DNA of 64,000 bases from Desulfitobacterium chlororespirans DSM 11544 (lineage in GTDB: Bacteria > Bacillota > Desulfitobacteriia > Desulfitobacteriales > Desulfitobacteriaceae): positions 189,878-253,877 of the forward strand of contig NZ_FRDN01000004.1 in NCBI RefSeq assembly GCF_900143285.1. Reading direction: 5' to 3'. The notes beneath the pieces were generated by a model. It saw nothing but the letters and a program-made list of their open reading frames with translations, made no database searches and was not told the origin of the DNA. The position numbers and the translations under genes were made by a program. The stretch's first letter is position 1. Each line of letters starts with the position of its first letter. Shown here in pieces: positions 9,801 through 15,603 of the stretch.

Positions 9801-10292
9801 TTTGTAGGCAGCCCGGTGCACAGATTCTTTTAACACCTTTTCCAGAACAGCAAGGTTAGGTGACCAGAGCTTCGGATAGGCATACTGGATGTGCTCATAG
9901 AAGGGATCTCTAAGCAGGCGGTTGATATCCTTTCGGCTTAAAATATCCCTGGTGTTGGTGATATACCCTGCAAACAGTTCCACAATCTTTGTCTTCTGTT
10001 CAGGGTTAAAGTCCATTGAGACACCCAGGATATAACGGTCAGGATTCAACTTTTTTACTTTGGGCAATTCCTTATGCTGCAGACCGCGATACAGCTTATT
10101 AAAATCCTGTTGGCAGCGTTTGGCCTGAACAATGATCTTTTGCGTGTTATCCGTATATGAACCATCAATCCCGGAATCCTGCCCTTCTTTATAGGTTTCC
10201 AGAAAGATGTTATCCCGGAGCTGAACGATATCGCAAACCAGATCTTGAAATTCCAGTGGTTCCAGCAAAGCATGAAAATCATAGTTGGACAT
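6867..10292 (-). CDS. Restriction-endonuclease-like / STAND NTPase, probable antiphage protein (Avs-like)
   Basis: The preferred ATG at 10292 follows GGGGAGG by eight bases and gives 1141 residues; an upstream in-frame ATG at 10415 lies above the promoter. Residues 1-120 resemble an Mrr-type PD-(D/E)XK nuclease: GIDG (D43) and VQAKR (Q56, K58) sit as the catalytic D and QxK. A P-loop NTPase follows, with GEPGVGKTT near 202 and Walker B VIILDDFWG near 250, then about 550 mostly helical residues that look like a repeat-type sensor. Nuclease, STAND NTPase and sensor is the plan of Avs-type immune proteins, which oligomerise on a phage protein and cut DNA. Neighbours are toxin-antitoxin genes. 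The trigger and exact subfamily cannot be read here. Confidence 0.75.
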   Translation of the reverse strand: MSNYDFHALLEPLEFQDLVCDIVQLRDNIFLETYKEGQDSGIDGSYTDNTQKIIVQAKRCQQDFNKLYRGLQHKELPKVKKLNPDRYILGVSMDFNPEQKTKIVELFAGYITNTRDILSRKDINRLLRDPFYEHIQYAYPKLWSPNLAVLEKVLKESVHRAAYKESSEDLKDAIKASKVFAPTRIYRQALREWSQNQVIVISGEPGVGKTTMAYLLALAYLQPDNLAGFIWANSIHDVYAMMDDQQKQVIILDDFWGSIFHDDYTRRNDENRLDKLIRRIIESKGQKRLILTTREYILQQGLQKHPALRETLAQYALICTMEEYGEDEKASILFRHLYASHLDYHYVDYLFAKSSEIVSHRNYNPRVLALFLAWEPDRGCSSQDYYEELCDYFDNPSAFWKSIFVDLSPEAQMVAMLLLISSTPMLLTDMARCYQKYIHDCTKQTTVKNLSETIAELEKTMLKSFYDEEEEAVMLRFSMPAVQDFLYQHLEENGEHYIPLLLQCCTFYNQVQFLLEHLSMKCSRRVADLIVEECILHYQDYGDSYRDYDGSWNWDVDTFPYEYEHLHRFFHLLRCYNPERHPALGRFLEREIKNYCLTMGSSDPEAQYTDLHNLPDIIGRCSQKGMVFSGKAVIDKYYEEASSIYHYRAMEKFRDVFPEEYGVFYETYFPRIKRNLKDRILSELEFLEEFAMDMQLDRLIDDIPDLLKEFGLRYTKEFGRQVLDLCGREPVPLERRKAAFAKPPHGGMDQEERVLEAVKEDAETWLLGPGETDLEDEQIVEMIAESGLNPELKEELKKTLNTGTPYYIYNFLQTKESVELLLATLETSGDELPERESSLYMMLLSYIGREDLELIKKLINFCTESFIIFMYRDEPVLRVNQFLAEDVYLSYLKHDPEFYDLVFENLLIRDEQWVRFLHIPLFIFCHASIMVMGCNEKELAEYYQDVWGDNSSKIKYVTKYDWGSQASIGYVDMGTYHFRRYDWEGCMYRLFEELNPFHFNQTYVEPALKRYLDELGDGGDDSKVLKHLALCRMQAEYTEKGVFRSLGCLISDELVMIEHLSIAEFWTELPSQIRRIRLKELQKREKICKKDSDRWRILLYEIKDVFLLKELGVYDDTLRFINEVEGTYLRFLDGNYEPIKS

Positions 10293-10378
10293 GTTTTTTC
10301 CTCCCCAATCGAGTTGCCTCAGATCATTGTCAGAAAACTCAAAAGCGTTCTCCCTAAAATAAGAAAAAAACCCCTTTA

Positions 10379-10400
10379 TTCGAATATTATACCATTCGAA
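10379..10400 (-). promoter_or_regulatory. Promoter of the STAND NTPase gene inside an inverted repeat
   Basis: On the minus strand TTCGAAT and ATTCGAA flank an 8-base centre that carries most of a perfect TATAAT (-10 at 10386-10391). A repressor bound here would cover the -10. The transcript would have an 85-90 base leader before the ATG at 10292. Confidence 0.55.
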
Positions 10401-10463
10401 CCAAGGGATTTTCATGCTGTTCTATTTTTTTATTGACTTTGCCAGGTTGTTCCCTTCGCCGCT

Positions 10464-10488
10464 CAAATTGGCAAGCGTTGCCAATTTG
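10464..10488. repeat. Perfect 11-bp palindrome between hicB and the STAND gene
   Basis: CAAATTGGCAA and TTGCCAATTTG are separated by GCG. No T-run follows on either strand, so an operator is more likely than a terminator. It lies 20 bases beyond the hicB stop and about 65 bases upstream of the STAND -10 element. Confidence 0.6.
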
Positions 10489-10507
10489 GTAACTCGGCTG
10501 CGGGGAT

Positions 10508-10915
10508 CTAATCGGGAATTCCCAACTCAGCCATTACTCCTTCTTTAAGGATTTTGGCAAAATTTACCTTATTTTCTTCCCCCAGATCTTTTAACCATTT
10601 AGGAATCATGATATTTTTAGGAACCCTTTTCCTATCAATAGCCTGCCGGACCTCCAGCGTATCAGCCTCCAGCACAATAACCTCGGCACCCTCCCGCTTC
10701 GGCCAGTCGGCGGGATCAGAAGCTTTCGGGATGGGTTTGTTGTCCTTTTCCATATGGTACAGATGAATCCCTAAAGAGAGTTCCGCATCATGATAAGCAT
10801 CTTCCTGAGTTTCCCCCTGACAGATCAGGCCCGGCAGATCCGGGAAAATGACGATATATCGGCCCGACAGGGCATTGCGCTCCATGGTGGCCGGAAAAAC
10901 ATAATTCATGATCAT
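10508..10915 (-). CDS. HicB-family antitoxin-like protein without a HicA partner
   Basis: 135 residues. The N-terminal half (YIVIFPDLPGLICQGETQEDAYHDA) is the HicB fold, with the typical pattern Y-x-FPD-LPG and a following helix. The C-terminal half includes RVPKNIMIPKWLKDLGEENKVN, which looks like the short DNA-binding tail of many HicB proteins. HicA toxins are normally encoded next to HicB; neither the 148 bases upstream nor the 90 bases downstream hold a HicA frame, so this is an orphan. It could repress a neighbouring promoter (inference). AAAGGA precedes the ATG. It lies between the YoeB/RelB pair and the STAND nuclease, all on one strand. Confidence 0.8.
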   Translation of the reverse strand: MIMNYVFPATMERNALSGRYIVIFPDLPGLICQGETQEDAYHDAELSLGIHLYHMEKDNKPIPKASDPADWPKREGAEVIVLEADTLEVRQAIDRKRVPKNIMIPKWLKDLGEENKVNFAKILKEGVMAELGIPD

Positions 10916-11016
10916 AGTTACCAGTCCTTTTCGGTCGCTTTACTCATAGTCTATGTGGCCAAGATATTAAGTGTGACAAACCCGGTAGACAAATTCCAGG
11001 AGTAATTATCTTTATT

Positions 11017-11047
11017 AAAACAAGGGGCGGCCCTCTGACCACCCCTT
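11017..11047 (-). terminator. Terminator of the relB-yoeB operon
   Basis: On the minus strand CAAGGGG and CCCCTTG form a stem extended by GG/CC across a mismatch, followed by TTTTAAT. It lies 16 bases beyond the yoeB stop and separates the pair from hicB. Confidence 0.75.
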
Positions 11048-11063
11048 GCTCCTCCAAATTATT

Positions 11064-11327
11064 TTATTTATCACCGTAATGCGTACGACAGCTTGCTATA
11101 ACGATTATCCCGTCAGTCATACGATATACAAGCCGGTTCGTGTTATCGATACGGCGGGACCACCACCCACCTAAATCACCACGCAACTGTTCCGGCTTAC
11201 CAATTCCATCATAACCATTGCGCTCAATATCCAGTAAAAGTTGGTTTACTCTTTTCAGCGTTTTTTTATCTTGGCTTTGCCAGTATAGGTAGTCTGCCCA
11301 GGCTTGGTCAGTCCATAACTTTTTCAT
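11064..11327 (-). CDS. yoeB: YoeB-family mRNA interferase toxin
   Basis: 87 residues matching YoeB along its length: an N-terminal LWTDQAWADYLYWQSQDKK, a central GKPEQLRGDLGGWWSRRI and a C-terminal ASCRTHYGDK. YoeB toxins cut mRNA at the ribosomal A site; the central Trp-Trp-Ser-Arg-Arg segment and the terminal His-Tyr are the usual active-site end. The gene starts three bases after the antitoxin stop, the normal antitoxin-then-toxin order, and a terminator follows. It appears intact. Confidence 0.92.
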   Translation of the reverse strand: MKKLWTDQAWADYLYWQSQDKKTLKRVNQLLLDIERNGYDGIGKPEQLRGDLGGWWSRRIDNTNRLVYRMTDGIIVIASCRTHYGDK

Positions 11328-11330
11328 TAC

Positions 11331-11594
11331 TTAATCACCAAGTAAATCATGAGCGGTCAGCTTACCTTCGTTGGCATCCTGAATGGATTGTCGTAGCATT
11401 TTCATATTCGCTGGATTATAAAAGCCATCCGTATTCAACGTAATATCAAAAGGTATTCCTCCTTGCCGAAGGGATTGCCGCACAAAAATATTAAACGCGG
11501 TTGTCATATTCAGGCCTAACTCATTGAAAAACACTTCAGCCTGCTCTTTCAGCTCTTTATCAATCCTGATATTCAAGTTGGTCGTTTCAGCCAT
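11331..11594 (-). CDS. RelB/DinJ-family antitoxin
   Basis: 87 residues. The N-terminus TNLNIRIDKELKEQAEVFF and LGLNMTTAFNIFVRQ form the ribbon-helix-helix of RelB/DinJ antitoxins, which binds DNA as a dimer. The C-terminal part (NPANMKMLRQSIQDANEGK) is the toxin-wrapping tail. It pairs with a YoeB-type toxin rather than with RelE or YafQ, a mixed pairing that is common in Firmicutes. RBS AAGGAGG. The complex probably represses its own promoter. Confidence 0.9.
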   Translation of the reverse strand: MAETTNLNIRIDKELKEQAEVFFNELGLNMTTAFNIFVRQSLRQGGIPFDITLNTDGFYNPANMKMLRQSIQDANEGKLTAHDLLGD

Positions 11595-11670
11595 TTTTGT
11601 CTAAACCTCCTTACCAATATTTATTGACTGTTACTTATATTTTACTTCATTTTATGTCGTAAATCTAATC

Positions 11671-11694
11671 TTTGCCCATAAATTCATGGGCAAA
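11671..11694. repeat. Inverted repeat upstream of the relB antitoxin gene
   Basis: TTTGCCCAT and ATGGGCAAA flank a 6-base AT spacer. It lies about 75 bases upstream of the relB start and 130 bases beyond the end of the next gene. It may be an operator; there is no T-run to support termination. Confidence 0.4.
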
Positions 11695-11823
11695 TTCATC
11701 AAACCGTTATAAACAATGTCTCTATGGACTATCTTTTCAATTTACAGCCGATTCACATTCAGATATTCTTTAGAAGTTGCCTGAATAATCCGGGGACATT
11801 CATAGGTTGCCGTCAGCCGGACA

Positions 11824-12615
11824 TCACGCCGTAAAATCACTTCCTGCCCCGCTTCCCTCGATCTCCAAGTAAAATGTCATGATAGCAAAAACAACAGCTG
11901 TTCCAAAATAGGCATACAAGGCAATCGCTAACACTGCCAAAATAGACGAAGCAGCAATCAGGGCATTGGCGATGATGCCTAATAAAGCTGTAATAAGGGC
12001 AATCGGTATCAGGAATAAGAACACCTTGCCTAAACCGGATTGAACCCGGGCCAAAGAAATTTGGGCCGCCTCAATAAGTCCCGCATTTTCAGCAACGATC
12101 ACATAATCCCAAAAAGTCAGGTAAAAGGCTAAAATAAAAAAACCTATCATGAGGATTAGTGCAAGAGGCCCTATAGCAATCAAGAACAGGGCGACCGCCA
12201 GTAGTAGAGCGACCATGAGCAAGGACTGAGCCAAAAAACGGCCAAAATATTGTTTTCCTGCTTGTATATAGGTGCTCACACTGACTTCCTCTTCATTAAT
12301 TCCTGCCAGGATACACCCCAGGAACCCTCCTTTGAAGAATGCACCAGCCAACAAATAAAGTATAACTATCAATACAGCTAAAAAACCATGGCCCGAATAG
12401 CCATAAGGTAGATTGATGTTAAAGGTATCCGTGCCCTGATTTGCAGTATTCATCACCTGAGTTATGCTTGGCAGCGCCGAAGGAATCGTCAGTTTAAATG
12501 TGAACCCTTGTGCATTCCTCAGGATATTTCCCAGCTGCAAAAGATCAAGAATTATTGGCACCAACAGTAAGGGATAATACTTGTTGGCCAATTGAAAGCC
12601 TTTGCTCAGATTCAT
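11824..12615 (-). CDS. Polytopic membrane protein, DUF4013-like
   Basis: 263 residues from an ATG nine bases after GGAGGAG; the frame extends upstream without a better site. It starts NLSKGFQLANKYYPLLLVPII and has about five or six hydrophobic helices, with a periplasmic-looking segment (about 35-75) between the first two and a helix-packed Gly/Ala-rich second half. FYLTFWDYVIVAENAGLIEAAQ resembles the conserved segment of DUF4013-type proteins. No catalytic motif is visible. It stands alone, on the same strand as the toxin-antitoxin genes but with its own signals. Function unknown. Confidence 0.6.
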   Translation of the reverse strand: MNLSKGFQLANKYYPLLLVPIILDLLQLGNILRNAQGFTFKLTIPSALPSITQVMNTANQGTDTFNINLPYGYSGHGFLAVLIVILYLLAGAFFKGGFLGCILAGINEEEVSVSTYIQAGKQYFGRFLAQSLLMVALLLAVALFLIAIGPLALILMIGFFILAFYLTFWDYVIVAENAGLIEAAQISLARVQSGLGKVFLFLIPIALITALLGIIANALIAASSILAVLAIALYAYFGTAVVFAIMTFYLEIEGSGAGSDFTA

Positions 12616-12742
12616 CTTTTCATCTCCTCCAAACTTTCCTACAATAGTATAATTCAGCATTTTCCCCTTATTTCCTTCCAAATTTAGCAAGGGACATGAA
12701 ACGGAACCCGCTGCCATATCCCAAAAGCACTTTTCACTAACC

Positions 12743-12973
12743 TTATTTTTCTTGCTCCCTTAACTCCCCAACAGCAAATGCAATCAATTCTTTCACAGTT
12801 GGTACTCCATTCGCACGCTCAACACTTTCCTGAACCATTTTCTCTCTTTCCGATCTGCCCGGCCTATTATAGGCAAACTCAATAGCAGCCTGCATATCCC
12901 TTTTAACTTCTTTCACCGATACCCCATGCTTTCTAGCTACCTTCCGATAAATTTCTCTCATATTCATAATCAA
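12743..12973 (-). CDS. Small helical protein, possibly Spo0A C-terminal-like
   Basis: 76 residues: MREIYRKVARKHGVSVKEV is a short helix-turn-helix-like start, followed by a charged helix and a C-terminal segment (VPTVKELIAFAVGELRE). Small Firmicute proteins of this shape are sometimes annotated as related to the Spo0A DNA-binding domain, but I recognise this only weakly. A ribosome binding site precedes the start. It is divergent from an XRE regulator with an inverted repeat between them, so it is probably under that regulator's control. Confidence 0.55.
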   Translation of the reverse strand: MIMNMREIYRKVARKHGVSVKEVKRDMQAAIEFAYNRPGRSEREKMVQESVERANGVPTVKELIAFAVGELREQEK

Positions 12974-13016
12974 TCACCTCATTCAACTAATCTGATAAGA
13001 TATTAATTAGATTATA

Positions 13017-13062
13017 GACGATTTAATTATTCATTTCAGCATATTCGACTAATTTAATCGTC
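13017..13062. promoter_or_regulatory. Inverted repeat in a divergent promoter, likely XRE operator
   Basis: Arms 13017-13032 and 13047-13062 match at 14 of 16 positions (GACGATTTAATTATTC against GACTAATTTAATCGTC) with a 14-base spacer. It sits between the small helical protein gene and the XRE regulator gene. Confidence 0.55.
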
Positions 13063-13107
13063 CTTTGTTGCCAATACTATCTATTAGAATTAGATAGAGG
13101 TGATCTT

Positions 13108-13416
13108 ATGGACGATAATTTTATTCGCAACAGAATCAGTGAATTACGGATTCAGAAAGATGTTTCCGAAAGAAGTATGAGTATTGACCTAGGACACAGC
13201 CCCAGCTACATACACAGCATAGTTTCTGGAAAGGCCCTGCCATCCATGACCGAGTTTCTCTATATCTGTGACTATTTCAAAATCTCCCCAAAAGAATTCT
13301 TTGACGAAGGAACAAGCTGCCCGGCTTTAATCCAAGAAGTCATTAAAGATTTAAGCGCCTTGGATGAAAAACAAATAAGAAATATTCATGAGATCATTAA
13401 AGGTCTAAAAAAATGA
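13108..13416 (+). CDS. XRE-family transcriptional regulator
   Basis: 102 residues with a Cro/CI-type helix-turn-helix at about 10-65: ISELRIQKDVSERSMSIDLGHSPSYIHSIVSGKALPSM split across the recognition helix, then the usual LYICDYFKISPKEFFD end. The C-terminal 40 residues form a helix that may dimerise. RBS GAGGTGA. It is divergent from a small gene across an inverted repeat and is followed at once by a terminator, so it is monocistronic. It probably represses both itself and the divergent gene (inference). Confidence 0.85.
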   Translation: MDDNFIRNRISELRIQKDVSERSMSIDLGHSPSYIHSIVSGKALPSMTEFLYICDYFKISPKEFFDEGTSCPALIQEVIKDLSALDEKQIRNIHEIIKGLKK

Positions 13417-13446
13417 AGCAAGTTAAACAACCTGCTTCATTTTTTA
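13412..13446 (+). terminator. Terminator of the XRE regulator gene
   Basis: ATGAAGCA and TGCTTCAT with inner GTT/AAC pairing, then TTTTTT. The stem overlaps the stop codon. Confidence 0.85.
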
Positions 13447-13500
13447 TTATTTAGTTTGGCAATTGCATTTGCCACGCTTATGGTATTAGTCATAACCAAA

Positions 13501-13615
13501 AAGAAATAACCGCCCCAAGCTCAAAAGCGGCGGTTATTTCTTAATATAACCAACAAATTGGGCTAACCGTTTTCCGGTTAGACAGCCTGCAGGGCTGACG
13601 TGTTTGCACCACGTC
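13501..13615. other. Gene-free stretch with four consecutive hairpins
   Basis: A perfect 14-bp inverted repeat (13501-13514 with 13529-13542, AAGAAATAACCGCC) is followed by three hairpins: CTAACCG/CGGTTAG (13563-13581), CAGCC/GGCTG (13583-13597) and GACGTG/CACGTC (13597-13615). The first could be a terminator, though the XRE gene already has one. No open frame covers it. It may be a structured RNA, a REP-like repeat or the relic of a small mobile element. In the rest of the gap 13447-13846 I see only AT-rich sequence leading to the HIT gene. Confidence 0.45.
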
Positions 13616-13846
13616 GTATTCGGAAAATGCGATGGAGATAATCATAGCCGCAACACAAACCACGCAAATCACGAGACACAACATAAACATAAACAGAACA
13701 TAAACCTCAATAAACCAATACTACCATCATAAATAAGAAACCACCCTGACTCACCAAGCTGTCTCTGCACAGTTATTACCAAACATAGGCCAAGAAAACA
13801 GCACATACTATTTTATCACGTATTCTATATTAGGAGTTGGTGAATT

Positions 13847-14269
13847 ATGAATTGCCCTTTTTGCCATGTCCAGAATTCAATCGCGGAGAACGAGCTGGCC
13901 ACTACTTTCTACGATAGTCACCCTTTAAATCAAGGGCATCTTCTCATTATCACCAAAAGACATGTCAGCAATATCTTTGAAGCGACTCCCCAGGAAAGGC
14001 TGGCTATTTTTTCCCTGCTGGATATGTGCAAAGTCCTGCTTGACCTTGAGTTTGAACCAAACGGCTACAACATCGGCATGAACTGCGGCCAAGCGGCGGG
14101 GCAAACTGTTTCCCATTTACATATTCATCTGATTCCCAGGTACGCAGGCGATATAGAATTCCCTAAAGGAGGCATCAGAGGATTAATCCGGAGGGACGGA
14201 GGCATACACGGTCTTTCCCAACAGGAGAAGCAACGTTTGCCGATGACAGGAACATCCTTTTCCACTTGA
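13847..14269 (+). CDS. HIT-family nucleotide hydrolase
   Basis: 140 residues. The histidine-triad active site is HLHIHLIPRY near residues 90-99, preceded by GMNCGQAAGQTVSHLHIH, and the N-terminus has the CPFC pair typical of zinc-binding bacterial HIT proteins. Such enzymes hydrolyse dinucleoside polyphosphates or AMP-lysine-type phosphoramidates in the cytoplasm. AGGAG lies about ten bases before the ATG. The last 30 residues (GGIRGLIRRDGGIHG onward) diverge from the usual tail. It is monocistronic and converges on the nitroreductase gene. Confidence 0.9.
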   Translation: MNCPFCHVQNSIAENELATTFYDSHPLNQGHLLIITKRHVSNIFEATPQERLAIFSLLDMCKVLLDLEFEPNGYNIGMNCGQAAGQTVSHLHIHLIPRYAGDIEFPKGGIRGLIRRDGGIHGLSQQEKQRLPMTGTSFST

Positions 14270-14313
14270 GCAGTCTTTTCCACTGCCGATGAGCCCTTTT
14301 CCCTCCTCAGCCA

Positions 14314-14877
14314 CTATTCCACGTAGGTGATTTTATCCTTATCCGGGACATGAGGCGGTTTTGTCGTGTTGGCATACCCTAACAGCACCGAACAGCCAAA
14401 GGCATAGCCTTCCGGGAACCCTAACCGCTTGCTGAATTCTTCCGCCCTCAGGCCGCTGGCAAAGGCCAGGCCGGTGTAGCCGCACATAATATTGGCTATC
14501 CCCAGGGATGTGGCGGCCAAGGCAATGGTTTGGCATAAGATACCGCAGTCCACCAGGGCGGGGCCATATTGGGTCGGATCAATCGGCACCACAATCATAC
14601 AGGGGGCTCCGTAGAACAGCCTGCCGCCCCGCTCCATAATTCTGTTATAAGAGGATTGATCCTCCATGCCGGCAAGATAGGCCAGCCCTTCCGCTTCCAT
14701 TTCCTGCATCAGTTCTTTGTTCTTGACCACGATGACCCGCCAATCCTGACGGTTCATACCGCTGGGAGCCTGTATCGCGGCTTCGGCTATGGCCTTCAGC
14801 AGCTCATCCGGAAGCATTTCATCTTTGAAATCACGGCAGGAATACCGCTCCGCTATCACTTTCAAGGTTTCATTCAT
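14314..14877 (-). CDS. Nitroreductase-family flavoprotein
   Basis: 187 residues of the FMN-dependent nitroreductase fold: ERYSCRDFKDEMLPDE at the start, AAIQAPSGMNRQDWRVIVVKN (the FMN-binding Arg and Ser-Gly-Asn-like segment), and a C-terminal FPEGYAFGCSVLLGYA. These cytoplasmic dimers transfer electrons from NAD(P)H to quinones, nitro compounds or other acceptors; the substrate cannot be told. AAGGGG precedes the ATG. It stands alone, between the HIT gene and the MarR gene. Confidence 0.88.
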   Translation of the reverse strand: MNETLKVIAERYSCRDFKDEMLPDELLKAIAEAAIQAPSGMNRQDWRVIVVKNKELMQEMEAEGLAYLAGMEDQSSYNRIMERGGRLFYGAPCMIVVPIDPTQYGPALVDCGILCQTIALAATSLGIANIMCGYTGLAFASGLRAEEFSKRLGFPEGYAFGCSVLLGYANTTKPPHVPDKDKITYVE

Positions 14878-14991
14878 CCTGTATTCCCCTTCATTCTATA
14901 GTATTTTCCTGATTCTATAGTATTTCATAGAAGTATTATATAGATACCAAATCATTTAAAATGCTTCAGCTGCTTTGAGCCGAATCATTGT

Positions 14992-15438
14992 TCACTGTTC
15001 CTTTTCCTCACGAAGGTCTTCCTTCATGATCCGGTGAAGTTTATCCAAGAGGGCGATTAAGGTCGCCATATCCTCTTCCCCCATCTTCTCCAAATAAATC
15101 TCCAACTTTTTCTGCATCCCATGAAAGGCTACGGCTAAGGCTTCTTCCCCAAGCTCAGTCAAACGGACATAGACCATGCGGCGGTCACTCTTAGGCGTAA
15201 TCCGCTCCACATAGTTCTTGTCTTCCAGGGAGTTAATCATTTGTGAAACCGCCGGCTTACTGATCTCAAAATGCTCACTCAGGGTCGAAATGCTTATTCC
15301 TCCCTCGCCTGAGCGGTGCTTAATCAGCTTCAGCATCATAATTTCCCGGTGCGGAATTTCTCCGTTACCCCGGAAATTCAGGCTCAGCTGGCGGAACTTT
15401 TTGATGCTCTCTAACAATCTCACCGTCTTTTCCTGCAT
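14992..15438 (-). CDS. MarR-family regulator of the efflux operon
   Basis: 148 residues with a winged helix: ISTLSEHFEISKPAVSQMINSLEDKNYVERI is the helix-turn-helix and KSDRRMVYVRLTELGEEAL the wing with its conserved Asp-Arg-Arg. It follows the two ABC subunits and the adaptor on the same strand, after a 165-base gap that contains a GGACCG/CGGTCC stem, so it may be expressed both with and apart from them. An AT-rich palindrome at the operon promoter (20917-20949) is its likely operator (inference). Such proteins usually sense the drugs their pump exports. Confidence 0.85.
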   Translation of the reverse strand: MQEKTVRLLESIKKFRQLSLNFRGNGEIPHREIMMLKLIKHRSGEGGISISTLSEHFEISKPAVSQMINSLEDKNYVERITPKSDRRMVYVRLTELGEEALAVAFHGMQKKLEIYLEKMGEEDMATLIALLDKLHRIMKEDLREEKEQ

Positions 15439-15603
15439 GAGGCTTCCCGTCCTTTCCTTATGCTTTCTTTCTATCTATTTCTATATTTAATTTAAATTCC
15501 CCTTTTTTATCCCGGAATAGATAACCGGACCGCTGCCCAACGAACATCAATTCGCTGCAACGGTCCTTTTGCTTAGGAAGAGCTCACCCCTCCACAAAAA
15601 ACC

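Noticed and set aside
10916-11016. Possible hicA gene upstream of hicB
   Set aside because: No frame of the right length or with HicA motifs is present; at most a few residues could match by chance.
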